This document shows positions 1 to 10,200 of a stretch of DNA of 64,000 nt, in pieces (position 1 is the first letter of the stretch; each line of letters begins with the position of its first letter). Under the pieces are notes generated by a model that worked only from the letters and a program-made list of their open reading frames with translations, had not been told where the DNA came from and made no database searches. The DNA is from Gymnogyps californianus (Eukaryota > Chordata > Aves > Accipitriformes > Cathartidae), in contig NC_059471.1 of assembly GCF_018139145.2 (NCBI RefSeq), positions 202,387,494 to 202,451,493 on the forward strand, read 5' to 3'. Made by a program: the position numbers and the translations under genes.

Positions 1-317
1 TCCATAGTTCTTGGATTAACTAACCATAGCCCCTCCTTATAGCAAACACAGAAACATTAAAGGTCACAGATTAGAACAATATTAATGCAGATACAGATAT
101 TCACTGTCAATCATTTTTAGCAGATGTCTAATAAATCCTTCTTTTCATGTTTGGGCAGGGAAAAGTACCCATCTTGCAGATTTTGAGCCATCACTGTATT
201 TCAGTTTAGCCCTTAGATTATTCATAGAATCATAGAATCATTGAATGGTTTGGGTTGGAAGGGACCTTAAAGATCATCTAGTTCCAACCCTCCTGCCACA
301 GGCAGGGATACCTTCCA

Positions 318-3300
318 CTAGACCAGGTTGCTCAAAGCCCCATCCAACCCGGCCTTGAACACTTCCAGGGAGGGGGCATCCACAGCTTCTCTGGGCAACC
401 TGTTCCAGTGCCTCACCACCCTCACAGTAAAGATCTTCTTCCTTACATCTAATCTAAACCTACCCTCTTTCATTTCAAAGCCATTACTCCTTGTCCTCTC
501 ACTACATGCCCTTGTAAAAAGTCCTTCTCCAGCTTTCTTGTAGGCCCCCTTTAAGTACTGGAAGGCTGCTATAAGGTCTCCCTGGAGCCTTCTCTTCTCA
601 AGGCTGAACCCCAACTCTCTTAGCCTGTCTTCATAGGAGAGGTTCTCCAGCCCTCTGATCATCTTTGTGGCCCTCCTCTGGACTTGCTCCAACTTGCTCC
701 AACTTATGTTGGGGGCCCCAGAGCTGGACACAGTACTCCAGATGGGGTCTCATGAGAGCGGAGTAGAGGGACAGAATCACCTCCCTCAACCTGCTGGTCA
801 TGCTTCTTTTGATGCATCCTGGGATATAGTTGGCCTTCTGGGCTGCGAGCGCACATTGCTGGGTCATGTTGAGCTTCTCATCAGCCAACATCCCCAAGTC
901 CTTCTCCACAGGACTGCTCTCAATCCACTCGTTGCCCAGCCTGTATTTGTGCTCAAGATTGCCCCGACCATGGGCAGGACCTTGTACTTGGCTTTGTTGA
1001 ACTTCATGAGGTTTGCATGGGCCCACCTCTCAAGCTTGTCAAGGTCCCTCTGGATGGCATCCCTTCCCTCCAGCGTGTCAACCGCACCACACAGCTTGGT
1101 GTTGTTGGCAAACTTGCTGAGAGTGCCCTCAATCCCACTGTCCATGTCACTGACAAAGATGTTAAACAGCACCGGTCCCAATACGGACCCCTGAGGAACG
1201 TCACTTGTCACTGGTCTCCACTGGGACATCGAGCCGTTGACCACAACTTTTTGAGCGCGACTATCCAGCCAATTCCTTATCCACCGAGTGGTCCATCCGT
1301 CAAATCCATGTCTCCAATTTAGAGACAAGGATGTCGTGTGGGACAGTGTCAAATGCTTTGCACAAGTCCAAGTAGATGACGTCCGTTGCTCTTCCCTTAT
1401 ACACCAATGCTGTAACCCCGTCACAGAAGGCCACCAAATTTGTCAGGCATGATTTGCCCTTAGTGAAGCCATGTTGGCTGTCATCAATCACCTGCTTATT
1501 TTCCATGTGCCCTAGCATAGTTTCCAGGAGGATCCGCTCCATGATCTTGCTGGGCACAGAGGTGAGACTGACTGGCCTGTAGTTTCCCGGATCTTCCTTT
1601 TTTCCCTTTTTAAAAATGGGGGTTATGTTTCCCCTTTTTCAGTCAGTGGGAACTTCCCTGGACTGCCACGACTTCTCAAATATGATGAATAGTGACTTAG
1701 CCACTTCATCCGCCAGTTCCCTCAGGACCCGCAGATGCATCTCATCAGGTCCCATGGACTTGTGCACCTTCAGGTTCCTTAGATGGTCTTGAACCTGATC
1801 TTCTCCTACAGTGGGCAGTTCTTCATTCTCCCAGTCCCTGCCTTTGCCTTCTGTGACTTGGGCAGTGTGGCTGGAGCACTTGCTGGTGAAGACTGAGGCA
1901 AAAAAGTCGTTGAGTACCTCAGCCTTCTCCATGTCCCGGATAACCAGGTCTCCCCTTTCCTTCCAGAGAGGGCCCACATATTCCCTAGTCTTCCTTTTAT
2001 CACTGACATACTGTGGTGGTTTAAGCCCAGCCGGCACCAAAGCACCACACAGCCGCTCGCTCACTCCTTCCCCCCGGCAGGATGGGGAGGAGAAAATATA
2101 ATGAAAGTCTCATGAGTCGAGACAAGGACAGGGAAGGATCACTCACCAATTATGGTCACAGGCAAAACAGACTCGATTTTGGGGAAAAAGAAACCAATTT
2201 AATTTGTTAACAACCAAATCAGAGTAGGATGATGAGAAATAGAACCGTATCTTAAAAACACACCTTCCCCCCTCCCCTCCCTTCTTCCTGGGCTCAGCTT
2301 TGCTCCCGATACCTCTACCTCCTCCCTACCAGTGGCACTTGACATCCCTGGCCAGACTGAATTCTATCAGGGCTTTGGCTTTCCTAACCTGATCCCTGGC
2401 TGTTTGGACAATTTCTCTGTATTCCTCCCAGGCTACCTGTCCTTGCTTCTACCCTCTGTAGGCTTCCTTTTTGTGTTTGAGTTTGTCCAGGAGCTCCTTG
2501 TTCATCCACACAGGCCTCCTGGCGGTTTTGCCTGACTTCCTCTTTGGTGGGATGCATCGCTCCTGAGCTTGGAGGAGGCGATCCTTGAATATTTATTAAC
2601 CAGCTTTCTTGGGCCCCTCTTCCCTCCAGGGCTGTATCCCATGGTACTCTACCAAGCAGATCCTTGAAGAGGCCAAAGTCTGCTCTCCTGAAGTCCAGGG
2701 TAGCGAGCTTGCTGTGCGCCCTCATTGCTGCCCTTAGGATCTTGAACTCCACCATTTCATGGTCACTGCAGCCAAGGCTGCCCTTGAGCTTCACATTCCC
2801 CACCAGCCCTTCCTTGTTGGTGAGAACAAGGTCTGGTGTAGCACCTCTCCTCGTTGGCTCCTCCATCACTTAGAGAAGGAAGTCATCATCAACACATTCC
2901 AGGAACCTCCTGGATTGCTTATGCCTTGCTGTGTTGTCCCTCCAACAGATATCAGGGTGGCTGAAGTCCCCCATGAGGACCAGGGCTTGTGAATGTGAGG
3001 CTGCTCCTATCTGTCTATAGAGGGCCTCATCCACTCAGTCTTCCTGGTTGGGTGGCCTGTAGCAGACCCCCACTATAATGTCACCTGTTCCTGCTCTCCC
3101 TTTAATCCTGATCCATAAGCTCTCGGTCAGCTCCTCATCCATCCCCAGGCAGAGCTCCATGCACTCCAGCTGGTCATTGACATAGAGGGTGACACCCCCT
3201 CCTCGTCTCCCCTGCCTGTCCCTCCCGAAAAGCCTGTATCCTTCCATTCCAACACTCTAGTCACAGGAGCCATCCCACCACGTCTCTGTGATGCCAATAA

Positions 3301-3340
3301 GATCATAGCCCTGCAGGTGTGTGCACGTCTCTAAGTACTC
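318..3340 (-). pseudogene. CR1 ORF2 remnant (endonuclease-reverse transcriptase)
   Basis: This is a broken CR1 polyprotein. In minus-strand order, the endonuclease part is at about 2380-3330, including the SDH catalytic triplet of AP-type endonucleases at 2759-2767. The reverse transcriptase part is at about 1000-2010, and the C-terminal tail ends at a stop near 318. RT landmarks include the GNYRPVSL block near 1580-1600, [12 protein letters not shown] near 1340-1380 and [12 protein letters not shown] near 1150-1185. The metal-binding motif reads FANN instead of FADD (codons 1101-1106). Breaks: an in-frame TGA at 1639-1641 where CR1 has a tryptophan; a frameshift near 1310-1325; further frame changes near 950-1000 and 690-730; a stop at about 3035; and the LTR insertion at 2012. 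No functional protein is possible. Confidence 0.9.
2012..2337 (-). mobile_element. LTR fragment nested inside the CR1
   Basis: A 326-bp block interrupts the CR1 ORF2 between the LARDVK and YVSDKRK portions of the reading frame. Its left edge starts TGTGGTGGTTTAAGCCCAGC. This is the same terminal block, up to a few changes, that opens the minus-strand LTR at 13347 and closes (in reverse complement) the LTRs ending at 7234 and 37405. Similarity to those LTRs lasts only about 110 bp, after which the sequence differs. It therefore looks like the 3'-terminal part of a related but distinct, longer avian LTR. The right edge near 2337 is not a proper LTR start, and about eight CR1 codons are missing at the junction. 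A deletion probably removed the rest of the LTR with some CR1 sequence. Confidence 0.65.
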
Positions 3341-3850
3341 TTCTTTATTCCCATGATATGTGCATTTGCATAGAGGCATTGAAGTTGGGCCCCCGATGAA
3401 GCTGACTTACTGGCTGGAGGGGCTGGAATTCCTTTGTGCTGCTCTTCAGGTGCTCTCCTGCTGTGAGGCCTGTGATCCCTCTCCAGGCCGTGGCCATCTA
3501 TTGCTGGCACTGGCATGAAACTGGTAGGAGTGGGATAGATTGAGGTTCCCCTCCCCTGGCAACTTTGGTTTAAAGCCCTCTTCACCAGCTTGGCAAGCCT
3601 ATGACTGAAGATGCTCTTTCCCTTCTCTGACAGATGGACCCCATCAGCCCCCAGTAGACCAGGTTTCTCAAAGCGAGTCCCATGGTCTAAGTAGCTGAAC
3701 CCCTGGCTGTGGCACCAGTCCCGTAACAATTTGTAGATTCACCAGATTCGACTGGCCCTTTCAAACCCCTTCCCTTTGGCCGGGAGGACTGATCAAAAAA
3801 CTACCTGGGCTCCAGAGTCCCTTACCACAGCTCCCAGGGCTCTGTAAGTC
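3341..3850 (-). pseudogene. CR1 ORF1 remnant, SGNH esterase-like part
   Basis: The minus-strand translation from about 3850 to 3560 resembles the C-terminal half of the esterase-like domain found in ORF1 of CR1-type LINEs. The clearest mark is GADGVHLS, with Asp at 3643-3645 and His at 3634-3636, which fits the D-x-x-H block of SGNH hydrolases. The upstream stretch is broken by an in-frame TGA after VVF, near 3795. The N-terminal part of the domain, including the nucleophile serine block, is missing. The same frame runs on into the start of ORF2 (about 3340-3400). The esterase family assignment comes from established descriptions of CR1-like elements; the decay is read directly. Confidence 0.7.
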
Positions 3851-3860
3851 CTTCTTGATA

Positions 3861-6641
3861 CTCCTGTTACAGAAATAACTTGGTACTCCTGCTACTCATT
3901 CTGTTACAGAAGTCTTTCATGAAGGCATCCTGAAGGCTTCAACATGCAAGGTGATTTTAAAATTATGATGCTATCAAAAACTAAAGCAAAGAGCAAATCA
4001 TTGACTGAAATGCTCAGTAGCAGAGCATGGTGACACACTGAGCTCACCTGACTGGAAATCAGTGCTGTTGCTCAAGCCAAAATAAGAGGTAACTGATTAT
4101 CATTATAGGCACAGGACTAAAACATATAGGGAATATATGTTGATACTTAGTCTTCCTGTTTACCTATTTCTGCATAGACCTGCTCAGACTAATTCCCCAG
4201 TTAGGTTGATACAGCAGTGATTTAGAAATTTGCCTGAGAACTTGTTACGGTTACTACTTGTGCTCCCTGCTGACAAAGCAAAATGCAGTAAACCCAACCT
4301 GCTGCCTATGTAGTGGTTAGCTCGGGTGGTAGATGGGGGCAGGACATGAAGAAGCCCCAGGGCTGTATACAGAGTATTTCTACATTGATTTCAACGCCAG
4401 TACCTTTCACTACTGGAGTTCAGGTTTTCAGATTGAAGACCTGAAGACAGTCTTTGTGCTCTGAACTAGCCTATTTACCTCAAAACAGTGACCACATTTT
4501 ACTGCTTGATGAACTGTGGGACAAAGTCCTACCTCGCTTTCCTTGTTGTTCAAGCTGAAGTGTATGATATACACACAGGCCTGGAAATGGGAAATGTGTC
4601 CAACTGAACTGTGACACTCCCTGCCACAAGATACCCTCAGACCAAAACCCCCAGTGATATTCAGAAGAAACCAAGATCTTTCTGTGTCCTTGCGTGAGGT
4701 GCTCCTCGGTTGTACAAGCAGCCGAGTGGTGCTAGTGGCTGGTACTTTGCCATGCAAAGGGATAAATAACAATGATAAATAAACCCTTCACATACCAAAG
4801 TCCAAGCCACGTAGTGAATAACTGGGATTACAGGAAACTTCCCCTATGGGCAAATTTTTATATAATTGTCCACTACGGGTACCTGTCCATGCAGTTTCTG
4901 AACTGGCTTTCAAATTAAGCTGAACAGCTGAGACATTGATCAAATTCAGTGCAGCAGCTCATTCACCTGGCAAACCCTCTCGAGATCCACAGAAAGTTTG
5001 GTCTGAAGTTGAGTAAAAACCAAAGGAATTGAAGTAATACTGCTTTTAACTTAGGAGGCAATTCCTGCCTCGCCTTGGCCAGGCAGGGATGTGGGCAGCC
5101 ATTTCATTAGAAAGACAGGATCTGTCATGAAAGCCCTTGTGCTGCCTTTTCCCTCTAACCCCTACATTAGGAGGCAACAAGAATCATCAATGAGTTGTGC
5201 CTAAGGCCTGTAGACCCAGAATCCAGCTACATACAAATACATCTTAATATTCATCACTATCTAATTCACCATTCAGTCTTTAGCATAACTACATGTATTT
5301 CCTAGAATGCTCAGTTAAGAATCCTTAATTATACAGGCTTTCCTGTATATTTTCTGACTAACTGAACTACTGCTTACAGTATTTCTTTTAACCTGTGGAT
5401 CATGTTCTTTCAAATGAATCTGAACTTTAACCTGTGTTACTGTCATCAGCCACATGCTGAGCTATCTTCTGTTACCCAACATGTTTTATAAATTGATTTT
5501 TGGGTAGCAAATACTATGATTTATGAACTATGATACAAACCCCTTTTTAGTTACTAATAAAATCTTGTGAAATCTTTTCTGGGAGGACTGAAATTTTCCA
5601 GGCTTGACTCAGTTCAAAGGTATACACATAAGAGAAGAAAAAAAAGCTTTTGGTTTTGTTTTGTTAGATGACATACATAAAGACAAAAGATTTTTTTATT
5701 TTATAAAACATCAGTTTTGCCAGTTCTTGTAATTTTATCACAAATTTCAAAGATTTGAGGTTTTCCATAAAGCCCAAGCTCCTGCACACCCATAATTATG
5801 CAAGACTAAAATCCTTCTGCATTAATAAGAAAGTATCCAGCACTCATATTCACAAAAAAAAAAAGGAAAATTTAGATTAGCCATATCCTGAAGGCTCAGA
5901 AATCAGAAGCACAAAGATAACAACAATCCAGTATCTGTTGTTTTGTAAAAATATCACTATTTTTAAGCAAAGTTGCTTCAGGTGTGGCATTAGCAAATAT
6001 GAAACCTTGCTCCATTCTTCTTCATGTAAGTATCAGAAATGTTTGAACTCTGTCATTGGAAACAGATTGTGCAAGTTGTCCCCAGCACGTAGCACCTAGT
6101 TTTAAAGCATGAAGAAACAGGTTTTGAATCGCCAGGGAAACAGTACTGAAATATCTCTTGGTAAGAACAGGCAGGGAAACATTTCATCACGTTCCGTAAC
6201 TCGTAGGTCCAGCTGGCCGTGGCACATGTGGCAGCACTCCTCAGAAAACATATTTTCCACATTTATTTACACAATATATGTGGCATGCCTTGACAGCCAT
6301 ATCAAGGCAGTGTCTACTGGATGCAGAGGGAAGACTATGCCGAAAAGGCACAAACACAATAAAACTTTACCCACATATTTCCCAGGCTGCAGCAACTAGC
6401 AGTTTAGGAACATTCTGGTCTTGCCATCATAATCAGGACACATGTTTGATAATCACCAGGGGACATACCTAAAGATGTACGTGGGTGTAACTCAGTGCTG
6501 GCAACGTTGAGTGGTACTGCATCCACATGAGGCATAACAATAGCTCTTAAAAATCTTAATTGCAGTGGTAATAAAGAGTAATTTCACATCCATGCGAGCT
6601 GGCTGGCGATCCACCAACAGCCTTCACATACTGCTTTGTGT
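3861..6641. other. Intergenic, no gene seen
   Basis: This is AT-rich single-copy-looking sequence between the CR1 and the first solo LTR. The open frames here, up to 114 codons at 4428-4772, have no recognisable domain, no plausible splice structure and no similarity I can name. There is an A-rich run near 5855-5866. I see no tRNA, no clear repeat and no promoter signature. Confidence 0.6.
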
Positions 6642-6646
6642 CTCAC

Positions 6647-7234
6647 TGTCCTGGTTTCGGCTGGGATAGAGTTAATTTTCTTCTTAGTAGCTGGTGTAGT
6701 GCTGTGTTTTGGATTTAGTGTGAGAATAATGTTGATAACACACTGATGTTTTTAGTTGTTGCTGAGTAGCGCTTATCTTAAGCCAAGGACTTTTCAGTTT
6801 CCCGTGCTCTGCCAGCAAGCAGGTGTGCAAGAAGCTGGGAGGGAGCAGAGCCGGGGCAGCTGACCTGAACTAGCCAGAGGGGTATTCCATACCATGGAAT
6901 GTCATGCCCAGTATATAAACTGGGGGGAGTTGGCCGGGAGGGGCCGGTGCTGGGGCATCGGTCAGCAGGTGGTGAGCAACTGCATTGTGCATCACTTGCC
7001 TTTTCTTGGGTGTTATTTCTTTTTTTCTGTTATATTCCTCTTCATCACAATTATTACTATTATATTATTATTATTATTCTTGGTTAGTAGTGTATTTTAT
7101 TTTACTTTAGTTATTAAACTGTCCTTATCTCAACCCACGAGTTTTATCTTTTTTTTTTTCCCCTCCTCCCCATCCACTGGGAGGGGGAAGCAGCTGCGTG
7201 GTGCTGAGTTGCTGGCTGGGGTTAAACCATGACA
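6647..7234 (+). mobile_element. Solo LTR of an endogenous retrovirus, copy 1
   Basis: This is a complete 588-bp LTR that begins TGTCCTGGTTTCGGCTGGGA and ends GGGGTTAAACCATGACA, so it is bounded by TG...CA. Perfect 5-bp duplications CTCAC flank it at 6642-6646 and 7235-7239. A TATA box TATATAAA lies at 6912-6919 and an ATTAAA polyadenylation signal at 7113-7118. An (ATT)n-like variable tract sits at about 7038-7080. No internal retroviral sequence adjoins it, so it is a solo LTR left by recombination between the two ends of a provirus. The 5-bp duplication fits the ERVL-like class, but the exact family name would need a repeat library. Confidence 0.93.
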
Positions 7235-7239
7235 CTCAC

Positions 7240-10200
7240 CCACACAACAGCCACCCAGTTTGGCTATTCTGCTACGCTGGGGACAGAGTCCCCTCCTCAG
7301 GGCGATGGGGAGCTGACTGCTGTGGGTACTTGTGCCAGCATATGCCACACACAAAGAATTAGGTGGCCCTTGCAGTCTGTCCCTGTGCCCCACACGCTCA
7401 TCATGCTTATCACTGGACCCAGGTGAGTGGCCTGGGACAAGTGTCTTCTAGCATGACAGGAGGATGCTGGAAGTGCTGGTGTCAAGGCAGAGAAACCATA
7501 GCATGCCAGAAAGGCATTCCCATGGTCATGGTTCGATGTTGCCAGAGGTTCCTGAATGCATCTGGTGTCCCATAAGGACCAAGAGTTTAAAGATATTCTA
7601 CAAATAGTTAAAAAAGCAGCATTTAAATTTTCTTCAGCCCATACAATGCTGGCTAACATCCCGTGGTCCTGAGGCTTGAAGGCAGCCTGGCTCTAACGAT
7701 TTGCTAGAGGTGGGCACCAGCTCCCCTGGCTGTGGGCAGCCTCTTCTGGGGTGGGCATGAGGTCTCTCTGCAGTGGGAGGAGTGGTTTTCCAGCTGCTCC
7801 ACTTCACCCTTTCGGTTGGTTAGGAAGCGGGTCCCTGGCTGGCAGTCCCACCCCTCTGCTCTAGCTGGGGAGCAGCTCCTTAGTCTCACTCTTGATTGAC
7901 TTCATGGCAGCCCTTGCACAATCCCTGGAACTACTGCCAGACATCTCTGTTATGTGAACACCCCCAGAGCTCTTATGTACTCAGCTTGAAACAAACTTCA
8001 AAGATGCGCTGCTTCTGGTCTTCCAAAGAAAGTTGCTGCTGCCCCCAGAGGGGAAGCATTCCCTGGCTTCCCTCCGCCCTGGCTCTCCCTTTCCTCTGCC
8101 TCACTGCTCACTTCTCTCTCCTCTGAAGTGCAGCTGCCCTTTCAGCCTCTGAGCCTTTAACCTCACCTCACCAGTGTGAGACAGGGACTAATGTATTCCT
8201 CCTTCCCCAGTTGTTTCCACCACGGCAGGGGGCTTTAGCAGAGAGGCAGGGTGCATTGGCAAGGTTTCTTCACCCAGAAGCCCTGCAGAAGGACACCCCG
8301 CTATTGCTGCTGGCCTCGGCCCCGCTCTTTCGCTGCGGCCAGGAGGATGTGACGTTTGGGGAAGCCGGGCTGGCAGCTGTGTTTGCAATACAGAACAAAC
8401 GATTAAGCTGGAAGGGGTCAGGGGGACTAAGCTGTTTTCTCAATAAAGCCAATTCTCACCCTTTTTATCACAAATCTCCTAAAGCAGCTGGATTTTCTCC
8501 CCGCCCTGGGAATTCCAGTTCTGTGGAGGTAAGTAAAGGAGAGAAAGCCACAGCTTTTTTAAAAAAATAAAATAAATAAAAAGCAACCTATTTCTAGCTT
8601 CATGGCCAGAGAGTAAAGCCTGAAAATATGAACCACAGGCAAAGCCAAATGCAAAGCGGTGTCGTGGGTGCGTATGCCAGCTAGGTACTGCCAGTGTTGT
8701 GGGGCAGCCCCCTGTCCCGGGGACCTTCCCCATCACCTCCTCTCGAGAAAGCCAGCCCAGGGTGTAAGCAATTGTGCTCAAAACTCAGTGAATAAATAGA
8801 AGCACAAGTACAAGGGGAAAAAACCCTAAAATTTTCCAAAAGATCTGACTCCCTTATTTCACCATGGAAGGACAGGGTTGGGAGCATGTCCCTCTAATCC
8901 TGTCTGTTGTCTTCAAATACTCTGGTCCACGGACAGACAGGCAGCGTCAGCGATCCCTGCAGAGGAAACCTGTCTGAAAGTGAGCTCTGACAGTCTCAGA
9001 TCTGCTTTCTCTGGAAGCCCAACCTCTTCAAAGTGCAGGAGGGAAGCACCATCTGCCTGCTGGATCAGAGGAAGAGTGCATGAAATTTAATTAAGATTAT
9101 TTTTGCCCTCCAGCCAGGTTGTTTAAAAGTTAATTTTAGCTCTCCTACCCCTTCAATTAGACTTGTAAGCTAGAGGGAGCAATGCACCCTGAAATATTGA
9201 TTCTGCCTCTCAGATGGCGGTGACCTACATTTGCTGGTGCTCAGCCCATGAGCCAGTGCCCGGGATTGTTGCTGCCCTGCTGCACTGCACACGGGAGGAA
9301 TGATCAAGGTGCTGATTTGGATTAGAGGCAGAGTTTAATGTGAATCCTTTAATTTCTTTTAAATGCATCATGATTCATTATCTCAGGCAGGATCCCATAT
9401 CAGGTGCATGAAGAAAGCTTTGTGAAAGGCAAGCTGAGGTTGTCTCATCAAAGCTATGCCCCAGGCAACGTGAGAGCGCTTCCCAGCCTACTACAGCTGG
9501 TTTCTGTAAAGGCAGACAGCACTGGTTCGAGTGCTGGAATTGACTGGAAGGAAACTTAAACACGTTTCATTTTTTTCCCCAATATTTTTTCTCCCTCAGC
9601 TTATCAGTCATGTCAGTCCTACCCAACAAGGAATAACTAAAGGCCAAATTCAATTCAGCTTTCATCTACACCTGCAAAGCTTACATCATCTTCACTGAAG
9701 GCTTCCTAAGCGTGGCAGATGAGTATTCGGCTAGTAAAACGTCAGCCTGGCAGAGATAAAGTCGTGAAACTCTTGGGAAATGCTGTGGTTACTGAGCCCT
9801 GCCCATAGTAGCGCTGATCAGGATGCAGATCTGCTCCAATTAAGTAATGCAGCATGCAAACAATGGGGAAAAGAATTTAGGAAGGAATTTAGGATCTGTG
9901 AATAATTTTGACTTCAACTCTCACCAATTATATATTCCACAGTGTATTGCATAGTCAGTCACTCTCAGGAGTTGCTGAGCACCTTAAAATTATATTCATA
10001 CAAAACAAACACTTAAGTGCCTTCACAGGGTTAAGGGTCATGAATGCAGTTGTTATTTTATGCGTTGTGCCTGAAAGTAATGGCAATTTCTTAGCCTGCT
10101 AATAGCAAAAGGAGTTGCATATGTCATCATCAGAACGCACTCACTGTCAATAATCTTTACAGAGGATGCTTGCCAATAAAACTACTCTAGGTATCCCGCG

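Larger units (their letters stand above)
221..3860 (-). mobile_element. CR1 LINE, long but decayed copy
   Basis: This is a CR1 non-LTR retrotransposon read right to left. Its 3' end at about 221-250 shows the diagnostic CR1 tail: on the minus strand, direct repeats of ATTCTATGAT follow the CCAACCCAAACC block. Upstream on the minus strand come the ORF2 C-terminal region, reverse transcriptase, AP-type endonuclease and part of an ORF1 esterase-like domain. The copy is about 3.3 kb once the inserted LTR fragment (2012-2337) is removed. It is longer than most 5'-truncated CR1 copies but still lacks the start of ORF1. Stops and frameshifts show that it is dead. The right boundary near 3860 is approximate, placed where the ORF1-like translation fades. 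No target-site duplication is visible, as is usual for CR1. Confidence 0.93.

Noticed and set aside
667..2101. Plus-strand open frames of 60-175 codons across the left 3 kb
   Set aside because: They are antisense shadows of the CR1 ORF2 and of the LTR fragment; the CR1 reading on the minus strand explains the open frames.
7040..7080. ATT repeat as an independent microsatellite
   Set aside because: It is the variable trinucleotide tract of the LTR family, also present in altered form in the copy at 36832.
6894..7393. Plus- and minus-strand open frames of 60-112 codons around 7 kb
   Set aside because: They lie within or across the edge of the solo LTR, and their hydrophobic stretch is the translated ATT-rich tract.
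9510..9545. GGTTCGAGTGC as a possible tRNA B box
   Set aside because: No A box or cloverleaf-forming arms could be found at the right distance on either strand.
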